Positions 1-7,575 of a stretch of 36,277 bases of DNA are shown here, one piece after another (the stretch's first letter is position 1; each line of letters begins with the position of its first letter). The notes below the pieces were generated by a model. The model saw nothing but the letters and a program-made list of their open reading frames with translations. It was not told where the DNA came from and searched no databases. Position numbers and translations under genes: made by a program. The stretch comes from a bacterium (GTDB lineage Bacteria > Myxococcota_A > UBA9160 > UBA6930). The stretch is taken from the NCBI GenBank assembly GCA_024228115.1, contig JAAETT010000291.1, positions 1-36,277 on the forward strand, read 5' to 3'.

Positions 1-1
1 A

Positions 2-127
2 AGCACACTCCGCATTCGCGCCACGGAATGGGCATCGACCACCCAAAACGAGATCCGTCAGCGTCAATCGCCGCGCGGCACGCTGAAACATTGGAAAGCC
101 AGCTTCTCAGCCAACTTTCGTGCATAG
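2..127 (+). CDS. Possible 3' end of an unidentified gene (partial)
   Basis: The frame beginning at base 2 is open from the window edge to a TAG at 125-127, giving 41 residues rich in basic and polar side chains and ending in NFRA. It has no start codon inside the window, so it could be the C-terminus of a gene that begins upstream. Nothing in it is recognisable as a domain. The stretch is too short for codon statistics to separate it from chance, so it is listed only to account for the first 127 bases. Confidence 0.2.
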   Translation, partial: STLRIRATEWASTTQNEIRQRQSPRGTLKHWKASFSANFRA

Positions 128-154
128 TTCAGGCTAGGCGCTTCGGTAGCCCGC

Positions 155-1213
155 GTGGCGGCACCGGAGCTTGGCCGGCGCGCCCTCATCTGGGGAGCTC
201 TCGTCGGCATGTCGCCGGATCTCGACGTCATGGCCGCACCGCTCCGCGAGGGCTACGGCGAACTTCTCTATCACCGCGGTTCGACCCACTCCTTGTGGTT
301 CGGTCCGGTCGTCGGCCCCATGCTCGGCTGGCTCTCCTGGCGCTGCTGGGATCCGCGCCGGAAGACCGCCCTGCGTAGTTGGGTGATGGTTTGCGTACTC
401 GCGCTCTTCACCCATCCGCTCCTTGATTGGTTCACGCCTTACGGCACGCAGCTTCTGGCGCCATTCAGCCGCATGCGGTTTGCACTGAACGGAGTCGGCA
501 TCATCGACCCGTTCTACACGGGAATACTCGCGATCGGGCTCTTCGCACCAGCCGGGCTGGGCCTCGCCAGAGCCGCACCCCGGCGCGTGGGCTTCGCGCT
601 CTTGCTCTCCAGCCTCTACCTGGTGGGGGGTGTCGGGCTGAACGAACTTGCGCGCTTCGATACAGCCCGAGCGCTGAACGCGGCTCCGGCGGAGATTCGC
701 GTCTATCCGACGCTGCTCCAGCCTTTCATGCGGCGGGTGGTCGCCCGCCACGACGGTCGGGTCTGGGTCGGGTGGCATACGACACTGGCCCTTGGTTGTC
801 CGTTCGGGGAAAGCTTCATCCCGCCGACCGCTACGCGGGCATCTGTCGAACTCGAGAGTACGTGGGAAGGCCAGATGATGCGCTGGTTCGCAATGGACGA
901 AGTGGTCGTCCATACCACGACCCTTCCGGAGGGCGGGGCCATCGCCGAGATGGAGGACCTCCGCTACGGCATGCCCGGCCAACCGGCGGCGCGAAGCATG
1001 TGGGGTGTGCGTGCCAGCTACGATGCAGCGGGGAAGCGCATCGGAAAGGTCAAGAGATTCCGCCGCCCCCGCGCCGAAGGAACGAGCTTCGCAGTGCTGG
1101 GCGATCTCACCCTCGGTCGCTTCGCCCGTAGCGGCCTCACGGGCCGTGGCGTGGGCGCCTGTGCAGATCCGATCGGTGCGAGGGCCCAGGCTGTGCCACC
1201 TTCTACGCCATGA
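155..1213 (+). CDS. DUF457/YdjM-family membrane-bound metal-dependent hydrolase, short N-terminus
   Basis: This is a 352-aa membrane protein of the DUF457 (YdjM-like, 'membrane-bound metal-dependent hydrolase') family; its substrate is unknown. The signature segments are GALVGMSPDLDV (about residues 14-25), YHRGSTHSLW (about 39-48) and HPLLDWFTPYGTQLL (about 86-100). These carry the Asp/His residues expected to bind metal and are separated by hydrophobic helices. The C-terminal ~150 residues are soluble and beta-rich, as in longer family members. The only start is GTG 155, because the frame is closed by TAG at 125-127. Homologues usually carry about 20 further N-terminal residues with a D-x-x-T-H/Q motif, which this copy lacks. 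The stop overlaps the aminotransferase start as ATGA (1210-1213), which suggests translational coupling. The family call is solid; activity of this short form is uncertain. Confidence 0.8.
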   Translation: MAAPELGRRALIWGALVGMSPDLDVMAAPLREGYGELLYHRGSTHSLWFGPVVGPMLGWLSWRCWDPRRKTALRSWVMVCVLALFTHPLLDWFTPYGTQLLAPFSRMRFALNGVGIIDPFYTGILAIGLFAPAGLGLARAAPRRVGFALLLSSLYLVGGVGLNELARFDTARALNAAPAEIRVYPTLLQPFMRRVVARHDGRVWVGWHTTLALGCPFGESFIPPTATRASVELESTWEGQMMRWFAMDEVVVHTTTLPEGGAIAEMEDLRYGMPGQPAARSMWGVRASYDAAGKRIGKVKRFRRPRAEGTSFAVLGDLTLGRFARSGLTGRGVGACADPIGARAQAVPPSTP

Positions 1214-2445
1214 ACTGGTCGAACGAGCGAAACCTGGAGCTGCAGACTCGCGCCCGCCAGGTGATCCCCGGCGGCATGTACGGCCATCAGTCCGTCCGCC
1301 GCCTGCCCGACGGGTTTCCCCAGTTCTTCTCGCGTGCCGAGGGCTGCAGATTGTGGGACGCCGATGGAAATGAGTACGTCGACATGATGTGCGCCTACGG
1401 CCCGATGCTGCTCGGCTACCAGCATCCGAAGGTCGAGGCCGCAGCTTCCGAACAGGGCCGCCTTGGCGATACGATGACCGGCCCATCCGAGATCATGGTC
1501 GATCTCGCAGAGCGCTTCGTAGCACGCATCGAACATGCAGATTGGGCCGTCTTTTCCAAGAACGGAACCGATGCGACTAGCGGAGCCATCGCGATCGCAC
1601 GCGCCACGACGGGACGCCGAACGATTCTCCTCGCTGAAGGCGCCTACCATGGTGCCGCCCCGTGGTGCACGCCCTTCCCCACTGGAACCCTCGAGGAAGC
1701 CCGCGCCCACCAGATCGAGTTCTGCTACGGCGACCCGGAAAGCCTCGATACGGCGATCCGACGGGCGGGCGATGATCTCGCGGGCATCCTGGTCAGCCCT
1801 TTTCGTCACGATGCGGCCCACGACCAGACAGAGCCGGATGCGGCTTTCGCCCGCGAGGTGCGTGATCGCTGCACGGAGTGCGAGGCGCTGCTCATCCTCG
1901 ATGAGGTGCGCGCCGGATTGCGGCTCTCTTTCGGGGGAAGCTGGGAATCGCTCGGCGTGAAGCCGGATCTCAGCGCCTGGGGCAAATCGATCGCGAATGG
2001 ACACGCGCTCTCGGCGCTGGTCGGCAACGAGCGCTGCCGCGAAGCCGCCAGCAAGGTCTACATGACCGGCTCGTTCTGGTTCCAGGCGGTTCCGATGGCC
2101 GCTGCCCTTGCCACCTTCGACGAACTCTCACGTGAACCCTACGTCGAGCATGTCGTAGAGATGGGAACAAGACTACGCGATGGCTGGCGAGAACAGGCCG
2201 CCAGACATGGTGTGGGGATCCGGCAGACCGGTCCCGTCCAGATGCCCATGGTCCTCTTCGACGGTGACTCGCATTTTCGAAAGGCCTACCGATGGACGAG
2301 CGAGGCGCTTCGCCGAGGCGCCTACCTCCACCCCTGGCACAACATGTTCCTCAGCACCGCCCATCAGGAATCCGACGTCGATCGCGTTCTGGAGGCCACG
2401 GAAGAAGCCTTCGCGGCAATCGCGAACTTCGATCCGAGCGCCTGA
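1210..2445 (+). CDS. Class-III PLP aminotransferase (glutamate-1-semialdehyde aminomutase-like)
   Basis: A 411-aa fold-type I PLP enzyme of the class-III aminotransferase/GSA aminomutase group. It opens with the family pattern ...IPGGMYGHQS, followed by DADGNEYVDMMCAYGPMLLGYQHP, which is split here into its parts at about residues 50-73. Visible active-site landmarks are SKNGTDATS (116-124, phosphate cup), AYHG (145-148), DEVRAG (231-236, the Asp contacting the pyridine nitrogen) and AWGKSIANG (256-264), in which Lys259 would form the Schiff base. Length is normal for the family. The usual GSA aminomutase partner genes for tetrapyrrole synthesis are absent nearby, and this protein resembles the broader set of GSA-like transaminases acting on unknown amino acids or amino sugars. 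It overlaps the upstream DUF457 gene by four bases and lies 20 bp before the phosphatase gene. Confidence 0.9.
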   Translation: MNWSNERNLELQTRARQVIPGGMYGHQSVRRLPDGFPQFFSRAEGCRLWDADGNEYVDMMCAYGPMLLGYQHPKVEAAASEQGRLGDTMTGPSEIMVDLAERFVARIEHADWAVFSKNGTDATSGAIAIARATTGRRTILLAEGAYHGAAPWCTPFPTGTLEEARAHQIEFCYGDPESLDTAIRRAGDDLAGILVSPFRHDAAHDQTEPDAAFAREVRDRCTECEALLILDEVRAGLRLSFGGSWESLGVKPDLSAWGKSIANGHALSALVGNERCREAASKVYMTGSFWFQAVPMAAALATFDELSREPYVEHVVEMGTRLRDGWREQAARHGVGIRQTGPVQMPMVLFDGDSHFRKAYRWTSEALRRGAYLHPWHNMFLSTAHQESDVDRVLEATEEAFAAIANFDPSA

Positions 2446-2465
2446 GCGCGGATAGGACGGAGCCC

Positions 2466-3326
2466 ATGCATCGCGCCCTCTTTCTCCTGCTCTTTCCTGC
2501 ACTCCTTGCCTGTTCCGGCCCGGATCTCTACGCCGACATGCCCGGACATGTGAAGAAACGACATGTGGCACTCGAGGGCGCCCACAACTTCCGCGATCTC
2601 GGAGGCTATGCAACCCAGGACGGGCGCACGGTACGCTGGGGGAAATTCTACAGATCGGATGCCCTGGGAGACCTCACCGACGGCGACGTCTCGAAGATGG
2701 GTGAACTTGGCATCAAACTTGTTTGCGATTTCCGCTCGGCTGAGGAGAAGGCCGAAGCCCCGGACCGCCTGCCGAGCGATCCGGCACCCGAAGTTCTCGA
2801 ACTGGAGATCGCGGTCGAGGGCGCCGAGATGAACGAACTCCAGGACCGCATCCTCTCCGGCGATCTCGAAGGCATCGATCTGGCCCAGATGCTGGTCGAT
2901 GGCAATCGCGCCTTCGTGACAGACTTCGCCGACCGCTACGCACATCTGCTCGAGCGAGTGCAACACGAGGAGAGCCTGCCCGCCCTGGTGCATTGCACCG
3001 GCGGCAAGGATCGGGCTGGCATGGCGTCAGCGCTCATTCTTCGCACACTGGGCGTTCCAGAGAAAGTCGTCTTCGAAGACTTCCTGCTGACGAACCACTA
3101 CACGGAGCAGAGGATCGAGCAGATTCTCCTCTTCATCCGCCTCGCCTCGTTCTTCCGGACGGATCCGGAGGATGTGCGCCCGATTCTCGGCGTGCAGCGC
3201 GCCTACCTGGAGGCCGGCTTCGACGAGATCCTCGAACAGCACGGCAGCTTCGGCGCATTCCGCCGCGATGCACTCGGCGTGAGTGACGAGGAACTGGTTG
3301 CGTTCCGGGCGATGGCCCTGGAGTAG
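2466..3326 (+). CDS. Lipoprotein tyrosine phosphatase (Y_phosphatase3 family)
   Basis: A 286-aa protein-tyrosine/serine phosphatase of the Y_phosphatase3 (IphP/LipA-like) type. Start ATG 2466 gives a short hydrophobic signal ending in the lipobox LLAC (Cys16), so it is probably lipid-anchored on the periplasmic side. The family hallmark NFRDLGGY is at 41-48. The P-loop HCTGGKDRAG is at 176-185, with catalytic Cys177 and phosphate-binding Arg183; family members usually end this motif in TG, here AG. The C-terminal helical region (about 200-286) fits the family's lid and tail. It lies 20 bp downstream of the aminotransferase and is probably co-transcribed. It converges on the PhyH gene with an 11-bp gap and no terminator-like hairpin between them. 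Substrate (phosphotyrosine, phosphoinositide or phosphoserine) cannot be told from sequence. Confidence 0.9.
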   Translation: MHRALFLLLFPALLACSGPDLYADMPGHVKKRHVALEGAHNFRDLGGYATQDGRTVRWGKFYRSDALGDLTDGDVSKMGELGIKLVCDFRSAEEKAEAPDRLPSDPAPEVLELEIAVEGAEMNELQDRILSGDLEGIDLAQMLVDGNRAFVTDFADRYAHLLERVQHEESLPALVHCTGGKDRAGMASALILRTLGVPEKVVFEDFLLTNHYTEQRIEQILLFIRLASFFRTDPEDVRPILGVQRAYLEAGFDEILEQHGSFGAFRRDALGVSDEELVAFRAMALE

Positions 3327-3337
3327 CCTGCCGCGAT

Positions 3338-4207
3338 CTAGCCATCTGCGAGAGTGGAGCTCTTCAGCTGCACGGGCGTCAGGTCACCCAACCCCTTCTC
3401 ATCGAGCAGGTCCGGGCGAACGGCGGCGATCGGATCACGGGTATCGTCGATGTAGCCGAGAGCGTAGGCGCCACGCGCGTAGCCCATCAGTCGAAGCGGA
3501 TCCTTGGGCAAGGTTGCCGCGATCTCACGGGGAACCGTGAGGTATTGGTTCTCCTCCTGCCGGAGAAAGCCCACCACGTAGGTGATGTTCACACCCATGC
3601 GGACAGCGCCGCTTCGGTTCGGACCGCCACCGTGATAGACCGAACCCGTGTAGAAGAGCACGGACCCGGCATCCATTTCAGCCGGCTCGGTCTCCTCGAA
3701 GGCGTAGCGAAGCTTGTCCTCATGGCGATGGGAGCCGGGGATGACCCGCGTGGCGCCGTTCTCTTCCGTGAAATCCGTCAGTGCCCAGATCGTATTGCAT
3801 TGCACTTCGTACCCGTTCGGGAAGGGAAAGAAATCGAAAGCCCACTGGTCCCTGTGTACATCCTGGGCCTTCTCCCCCGGACCGATCGCGATCACCTGGG
3901 TGAGATGCAGTTGATAGTTGGTGACGTGGCCTAGCACCTTGTCTGCCGTCCCGAGAACCAGGGGGTGTTGAATCCACTCCCGGGCTTGCTCAGAGCGGGC
4001 AATCAGAGCACCGGTGCGGCGCGTGGATCGACCTGAAAAGCCATCGACCCCGGTCGGAGTCGCGTCGAGGAAGGGACCCATCTCCGTTCGGAAACGGGTC
4101 AACTGGTCGGGAGACGCCACGCCATCCACGATCACGCATCCGTCCCGCTCGAGAATTTCTGCGATTCGCTCCGGGCCGTCCTGGGGCTTCAGATGCTCGA
4201 CGGGCAT
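3338..4207 (-). CDS. Phytanoyl-CoA dioxygenase (PhyH) family Fe(II)/2-oxoglutarate oxygenase
   Basis: A 289-aa PhyH-family non-heme iron, 2-oxoglutarate-dependent dioxygenase. The double-stranded beta-helix core carries the HxD motif as DVHRDQW (His118, Asp120) and the distal metal histidine in SVYHGGGPNRSG (His192). Arg203 (AVRMGVNITY) probably binds 2-oxoglutarate. The iron triad is therefore intact. The start is ATG 4207, preceded by AAGGAG at good spacing; the frame stays open further upstream but reads through low-complexity sequence. It is last in a five-gene minus-strand run (GST, MBL hydrolase, amidohydrolase, GST, PhyH) with 41 bp to the preceding GST. Members of this family hydroxylate or halogenate many small molecules, so the substrate is unknown. 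Confidence 0.92.
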   Translation of the reverse strand: MPVEHLKPQDGPERIAEILERDGCVIVDGVASPDQLTRFRTEMGPFLDATPTGVDGFSGRSTRRTGALIARSEQAREWIQHPLVLGTADKVLGHVTNYQLHLTQVIAIGPGEKAQDVHRDQWAFDFFPFPNGYEVQCNTIWALTDFTEENGATRVIPGSHRHEDKLRYAFEETEPAEMDAGSVLFYTGSVYHGGGPNRSGAVRMGVNITYVVGFLRQEENQYLTVPREIAATLPKDPLRLMGYARGAYALGYIDDTRDPIAAVRPDLLDEKGLGDLTPVQLKSSTLADG

Positions 4208-4248
4208 TGGGACTCCTTCTCGGGAACGACCGAGGACGCTACCACCCC

Positions 4249-4920
4249 TCAGGCATTCCGGCTGGCAGCGAGGGCAGCGCGAACCTCCGGCGGGAAATTC
4301 ACGTCTACCGCACGCTGGTACGCACTTCGGCCAGCGAGACGCAGGCGATAGGCCTCGAGGGTCTCCGAAAGCGTCTCGCCGTAGAAACGGGCCCAGTCGA
4401 GACACGAGCCCAGCAGGACATCGACCCCGGTCAGATGCGAGCCGAGAAGGAACCCGTCGCCTCGTGCCAACGCGGCATCCGCTACCTCGACCTGCCGTTG
4501 GAAGTATTCGCGGGCGGCGCGGAGGGCCGCTGGTGCCTCACCGTAGAGATTCGCCAGATCGCCGTGGCGACGAAGGATGTAGAGCGTGTGGGCGTCGAGT
4601 TCAGTCAGGATCCAGAATGCCCACTGGTCGTACAGGGCGCGCTCCCGACTCGCCGGCGGCGGGATGCGCCTCTCGTCGCCCGAGAAGTGTTCCGCCAGAT
4701 ACCCGACGATCGCCGCGCTCTCCGCCAGAACCAGCTCGCCGTGGCGCAGCAAGGGGATCTTGCCACGCGGATTCAAGGCGAGGAACGCCTCCCCCTGGGT
4801 TTCACCCGAACGTGACTGCAACGGATGCACGCTATGAGCCACGCCGATTTCCTGGAGCATCCAATGGACGCGAAACGTTCGAGCCGTTCCAACTCCGAAG
4901 ACTTCGAGAGATGCGGACAT
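4249..4920 (-). CDS. Glutathione S-transferase family protein (GST A)
   Basis: A 223-aa GST with the standard two-domain layout. An N-terminal thioredoxin-like domain contains GKIPLL (about 53-58, cis-Pro) and LAESAAI (about 66-72, the Glu-Ser pair that holds the glutathione gamma-glutamyl group). A C-terminal all-helical domain contains GSHLTGVDVLLGSCLDW (about 160-176), the conserved N-capping box region. It starts at ATG 4920, with a GTG one codon upstream; GAGG lies 8-11 bases before. It follows the amidohydrolase by 66 bp and precedes PhyH by 41 bp. Bacterial GSTs in such runs typically conjugate, dehalogenate, isomerise or cleave ethers in aromatic breakdown. A Ser/Thr near residue 12 (GTART) rather than Tyr is the probable catalytic side chain. 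Confidence 0.9.
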   Translation of the reverse strand: MSASLEVFGVGTARTFRVHWMLQEIGVAHSVHPLQSRSGETQGEAFLALNPRGKIPLLRHGELVLAESAAIVGYLAEHFSGDERRIPPPASRERALYDQWAFWILTELDAHTLYILRRHGDLANLYGEAPAALRAAREYFQRQVEVADAALARGDGFLLGSHLTGVDVLLGSCLDWARFYGETLSETLEAYRLRLAGRSAYQRAVDVNFPPEVRAALAASRNA

Positions 4921-4986
4921 CACGATTCAGACCTCGAGTGCAGCACGCGATGCGGGGGGCGCACGGGGTCGTGGCCCACGATCCAC

Positions 4987-6204
4987 CTAGGGAACGATCT
5001 TCTCCGGCAGCGGATGCCGGTAGAGCGCCGCGGCGTTCTCGCAGGTGATGGCGCGGATCTCGTTCTTAGGAAGATCCCCAAGCGTTTGATGGATCACGTC
5101 CTGGGTATCCGGCCAGGTGCCGTCGCCGTGGGGATAGTCGGACTCGAAGAGGATGTTCTCGATGCCGATCGTATGGCGGGTAACGATCGTGGAAGGATCG
5201 TCGATCATGCAGAACCAGAAGTTGCGGCGCAGCACCTCGGAAGGGGACGTCCCCGGGTCCGGCCATCCCTGCCCGTAGCCGGAGCGGCTCATGATGTTGT
5301 CGAGCCGATCGATCAGCCCGGCGACCCAGCCGATGCCACCTTCGCTGAGGGCGATCTTCAGCTCCGGATAGCGAGCCGGCCAACCGCTCCAGAGCCATTC
5401 GGCGCAGGAGGCCAGAGCCATCGGACCAAACAGGGTCGCACCGAGCTCGAGCATGGGGGCACCGGCCGGCATCTGGGCGAAACCCGATGAACCGACGTGC
5501 AGGTTCAGGACCGTCTGTGTTTCCGCACAGGCTCGGATGATCGGCTCCCAATGGTCGCTGAAGACCGCCGGTAAGCCCTGGCGGTGAGGTTGCTCGGGCA
5601 AGGTCACGGCGGTGAAACCGCGCTTCGCGTTGCGCCGGATCTCCTCGGCACCCTTCTCCGCATCGGCCAGATAGGTGATCCCGAGCGGAACGATTCGCTC
5701 GGGATAGGAGCCGTACCACTCTTCGAAGAGCCAATCGTTCCAGGCGCGCACGCAGGCCAGGCCGAACTCCGCATCTTCGAGTTCCGAGAAGAGATGGCCT
5801 CCGAAGCCGGTAACGCCGGACGGAAAATTCACGGACCCCCACGTCCCGTTGATGTCCATGTCCTTGATGCGCGCATCGATCTCGAAGCACCCGGGGCGCA
5901 TCTCCTCATAGCGCGCAGGTTCGAATCGATGATCTTCTTGCGGCCGGCCCGCAACACACATGAAGCCGACCTGGAAGTAGGGCGTACCATCGATGACCCA
6001 GACCTCGTGGCCCTCCTCGGTCTCCACGACGTGGGGCGCTCGGGCTTCGAATTTCCGCGGTAGGCGGCCCACGAACGTATGCTTCGGCTCCATCAGGTGA
6101 TCGTCGACGGAAATCAGCGTGTAGCGAACATCGCGCGGCTCCGGATCGGGAAGGAGCGGCCGGGTGACAGGCCGCTTGATTCCGAGCTTGATGACGGAAG
6201 GCAT
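4987..6204 (-). CDS. Amidohydrolase-2 family (ACMSD/LigW-like) TIM-barrel hydrolase or decarboxylase
   Basis: A 405-aa metal-dependent TIM-barrel protein of the Amidohydro_2 (ACMSD-related) family. Metal and active-site landmarks run in the expected order. SVDDHLMEP (about 32-40) matches the first-strand D-x-H position. LNLHVGSSGF (about 233-242) supplies the barrel histidine, LSEGG (286-290) follows, and LFESDYPHGDGTWP (352-365) carries the final Asp with the downstream His-Gly-Asp. The start is ATG 6204 with GAGGAG seven bases upstream. Relatives are hydrolases or non-oxidative decarboxylases of aromatic or heterocyclic acids; many paralogues in Actinobacteria and deltaproteobacterial lineages are uncharacterised. 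It sits centrally in the minus-strand run between the MBL-fold gene (75-bp gap containing two hairpins) and a GST. Confidence 0.92.
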   Translation of the reverse strand: MPSVIKLGIKRPVTRPLLPDPEPRDVRYTLISVDDHLMEPKHTFVGRLPRKFEARAPHVVETEEGHEVWVIDGTPYFQVGFMCVAGRPQEDHRFEPARYEEMRPGCFEIDARIKDMDINGTWGSVNFPSGVTGFGGHLFSELEDAEFGLACVRAWNDWLFEEWYGSYPERIVPLGITYLADAEKGAEEIRRNAKRGFTAVTLPEQPHRQGLPAVFSDHWEPIIRACAETQTVLNLHVGSSGFAQMPAGAPMLELGATLFGPMALASCAEWLWSGWPARYPELKIALSEGGIGWVAGLIDRLDNIMSRSGYGQGWPDPGTSPSEVLRRNFWFCMIDDPSTIVTRHTIGIENILFESDYPHGDGTWPDTQDVIHQTLGDLPKNEIRAITCENAAALYRHPLPEKIVP

Positions 6205-6219
6205 GGTCTCTCCTCGAAG

Positions 6220-6278
6220 GGAACGCGGGGACGTTCCTTGAGGTAGCACGAACCCGGCAGGGTTTGCGTTCGTGCTAC
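6220..6278 (-). repeat. Two tandem hairpins between the MBL and amidohydrolase genes
   Basis: The 75-bp gap holds two inverted repeats. GTAGCACGAAC at 6243-6253 pairs perfectly with GTTCGTGCTAC at 6268-6278 (11-bp stem, 14-nt loop), and the stem begins one base after the MBL stop codon. A second, GGAACG/CGTTCC (6220-6225 and 6232-6237), lies nearer the next gene's ribosome site. Neither is followed by a T-run on the minus strand, so they are not typical intrinsic terminators. An mRNA-stabilising or processing element inside an operon fits better. Confidence 0.5.
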
Positions 6279-6279
6279 G

Positions 6280-7548
6280 TCAGGAAGCTCCCCCTGCGTT
6301 GCGTTGGAGTCTGGCAATTTGCTTTTCGAGCCAGCGATGCTCCCAGAAGTTGCTGGCCTGGGCGAGCAGCATGCGGTGAGCTTCGAGGCTTGCATCGGTA
6401 GCGGCGGCGTGGTGGCGATCGGCGGCCAGGGCCACTTCAGCGAGGTGGATGGCTTCGACCGCTGCGCCGCTTGCGAGCTTCTTCCGGGCCGCCTCGGCGA
6501 TGATGTCCGGACCACCAGCCAGCTCGCAGAGATCCGGCGATACGCTCCATGGCGGCGTCGAATACAACTCCGTGGTCGAGTGGTGATGGAACCATCCGAC
6601 GTAGTTCTCCCAGATGGCGCGGACCGACCAGGAGACCTTGCCGTAGCCCTCGCCCACCTCGAGTTCCGGCGGAAGCTCGATCTCGCGCATCAGCGTATAG
6701 ACGTCCTTGCCCTCGTTCATGCCCTTCACCGTGGCATCGTGGACGAAGAGCACCGCCTCACGCATTCGGGAAAGTTCACGTCGGATCAACTCGCGCCCGC
6801 GAACCGGCTCGTGATGACCTACACAAAGCATCTCCGGATCGAGCGCCTGGATCTTCTCGAGTGTGGCGACGTAGGTGAGCGCATCGCGGTAGCGATCGCC
6901 GCGCACCGTCACGAGGTTCGGAAAATGACCGAAGAGTGCGCCGAACACGTTGCCAGTGAAACAGATCCCGTGCTGGGGAAGCCAGACGACCAGCGAATCC
7001 TTCGTCTCGGCACCCGGTGTCGAGATCAGCTCGACCTCCAGGCCACCCAACATGAACGCGAAGCGCTCGTCGAACGTGATCGTCGGCACGGGCCGTGCTT
7101 GCCCGGAAACCACCCCGCCCAGCTTTTCCTTGACGTAGGCATTCGCACGTTGGATCGAGTCGGCAAAGGCAAAGTAACTACGCCGCGCCCGGATACCGGC
7201 AATCAGTGCATCCTCCGCCTGATGGGCAGGGTTGTGGGCGTGCGCCACGAGTTCCGTGCCGTCTTCGACGAAGAGATCCGAGCCACCCACATGATCCACA
7301 TGGCCCTGGGTGAAGATCACATAACGGACGGGACCGGAATCGATGGAGTCGAAATACGCTTTGTGCATGGGCGCTTCGAAACCCATGCCCGTGTTGATGA
7401 CGATGCGCCCTTCCGATGTCACGATCAAGAATGCGTTCGAGTTTCCCTCCGATAGGTAGATGAACTCGTTGACCGGCCCGTTGCGCACCGTAGTCGCCGG
7501 GAGCATCTCGAAGGCCGTCGGACGGGATCGGTAGAGCGGATCAGACAT
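6280..7548 (-). CDS. MBL-fold hydrolase with alkyl-sulfatase-like C-terminal region
   Basis: A 422-aa metallo-beta-lactamase-fold protein laid out like the BDS1/SdsA1 alkyl sulfatases. The N-terminal MBL domain has the metal loop as TQGHVDHVGG (80-89), then TPGAETKDSLVVW (177-189), GNVFGALFGHFPNLVTVRGDRYRD (199-222, the alkyl-sulfatase 'NLYTLRG' equivalent) and CVGHHEPVRG (242-251). A helical dimerisation-type domain follows (about 255-345, with the YVGWFHHHSTTELY segment). The odd point is Gln81 where the HxHxDH motif normally has its first His; His83, Asp85 and His86 remain. The final segment (about 345-422) is alpha-helical. It lies 27 bp downstream of a GST gene and is probably co-transcribed. 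Sulfatase activity is not assured. Confidence 0.88.
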   Translation of the reverse strand: MSDPLYRSRPTAFEMLPATTVRNGPVNEFIYLSEGNSNAFLIVTSEGRIVINTGMGFEAPMHKAYFDSIDSGPVRYVIFTQGHVDHVGGSDLFVEDGTELVAHAHNPAHQAEDALIAGIRARRSYFAFADSIQRANAYVKEKLGGVVSGQARPVPTITFDERFAFMLGGLEVELISTPGAETKDSLVVWLPQHGICFTGNVFGALFGHFPNLVTVRGDRYRDALTYVATLEKIQALDPEMLCVGHHEPVRGRELIRRELSRMREAVLFVHDATVKGMNEGKDVYTLMREIELPPELEVGEGYGKVSWSVRAIWENYVGWFHHHSTTELYSTPPWSVSPDLCELAGGPDIIAEAARKKLASGAAVEAIHLAEVALAADRHHAAATDASLEAHRMLLAQASNFWEHRWLEKQIARLQRNAGGAS

Positions 7549-7575
7549 CGTGGCACCGTTGGCAAGCAGCGAAGG

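Noticed and set aside
134-1486. 450-aa minus-strand frame opposite the DUF457 and aminotransferase genes
   Set aside because: Arg/Gly/Ala-rich with no domain, overlapping two well-supported plus-strand genes; a codon-bias shadow.
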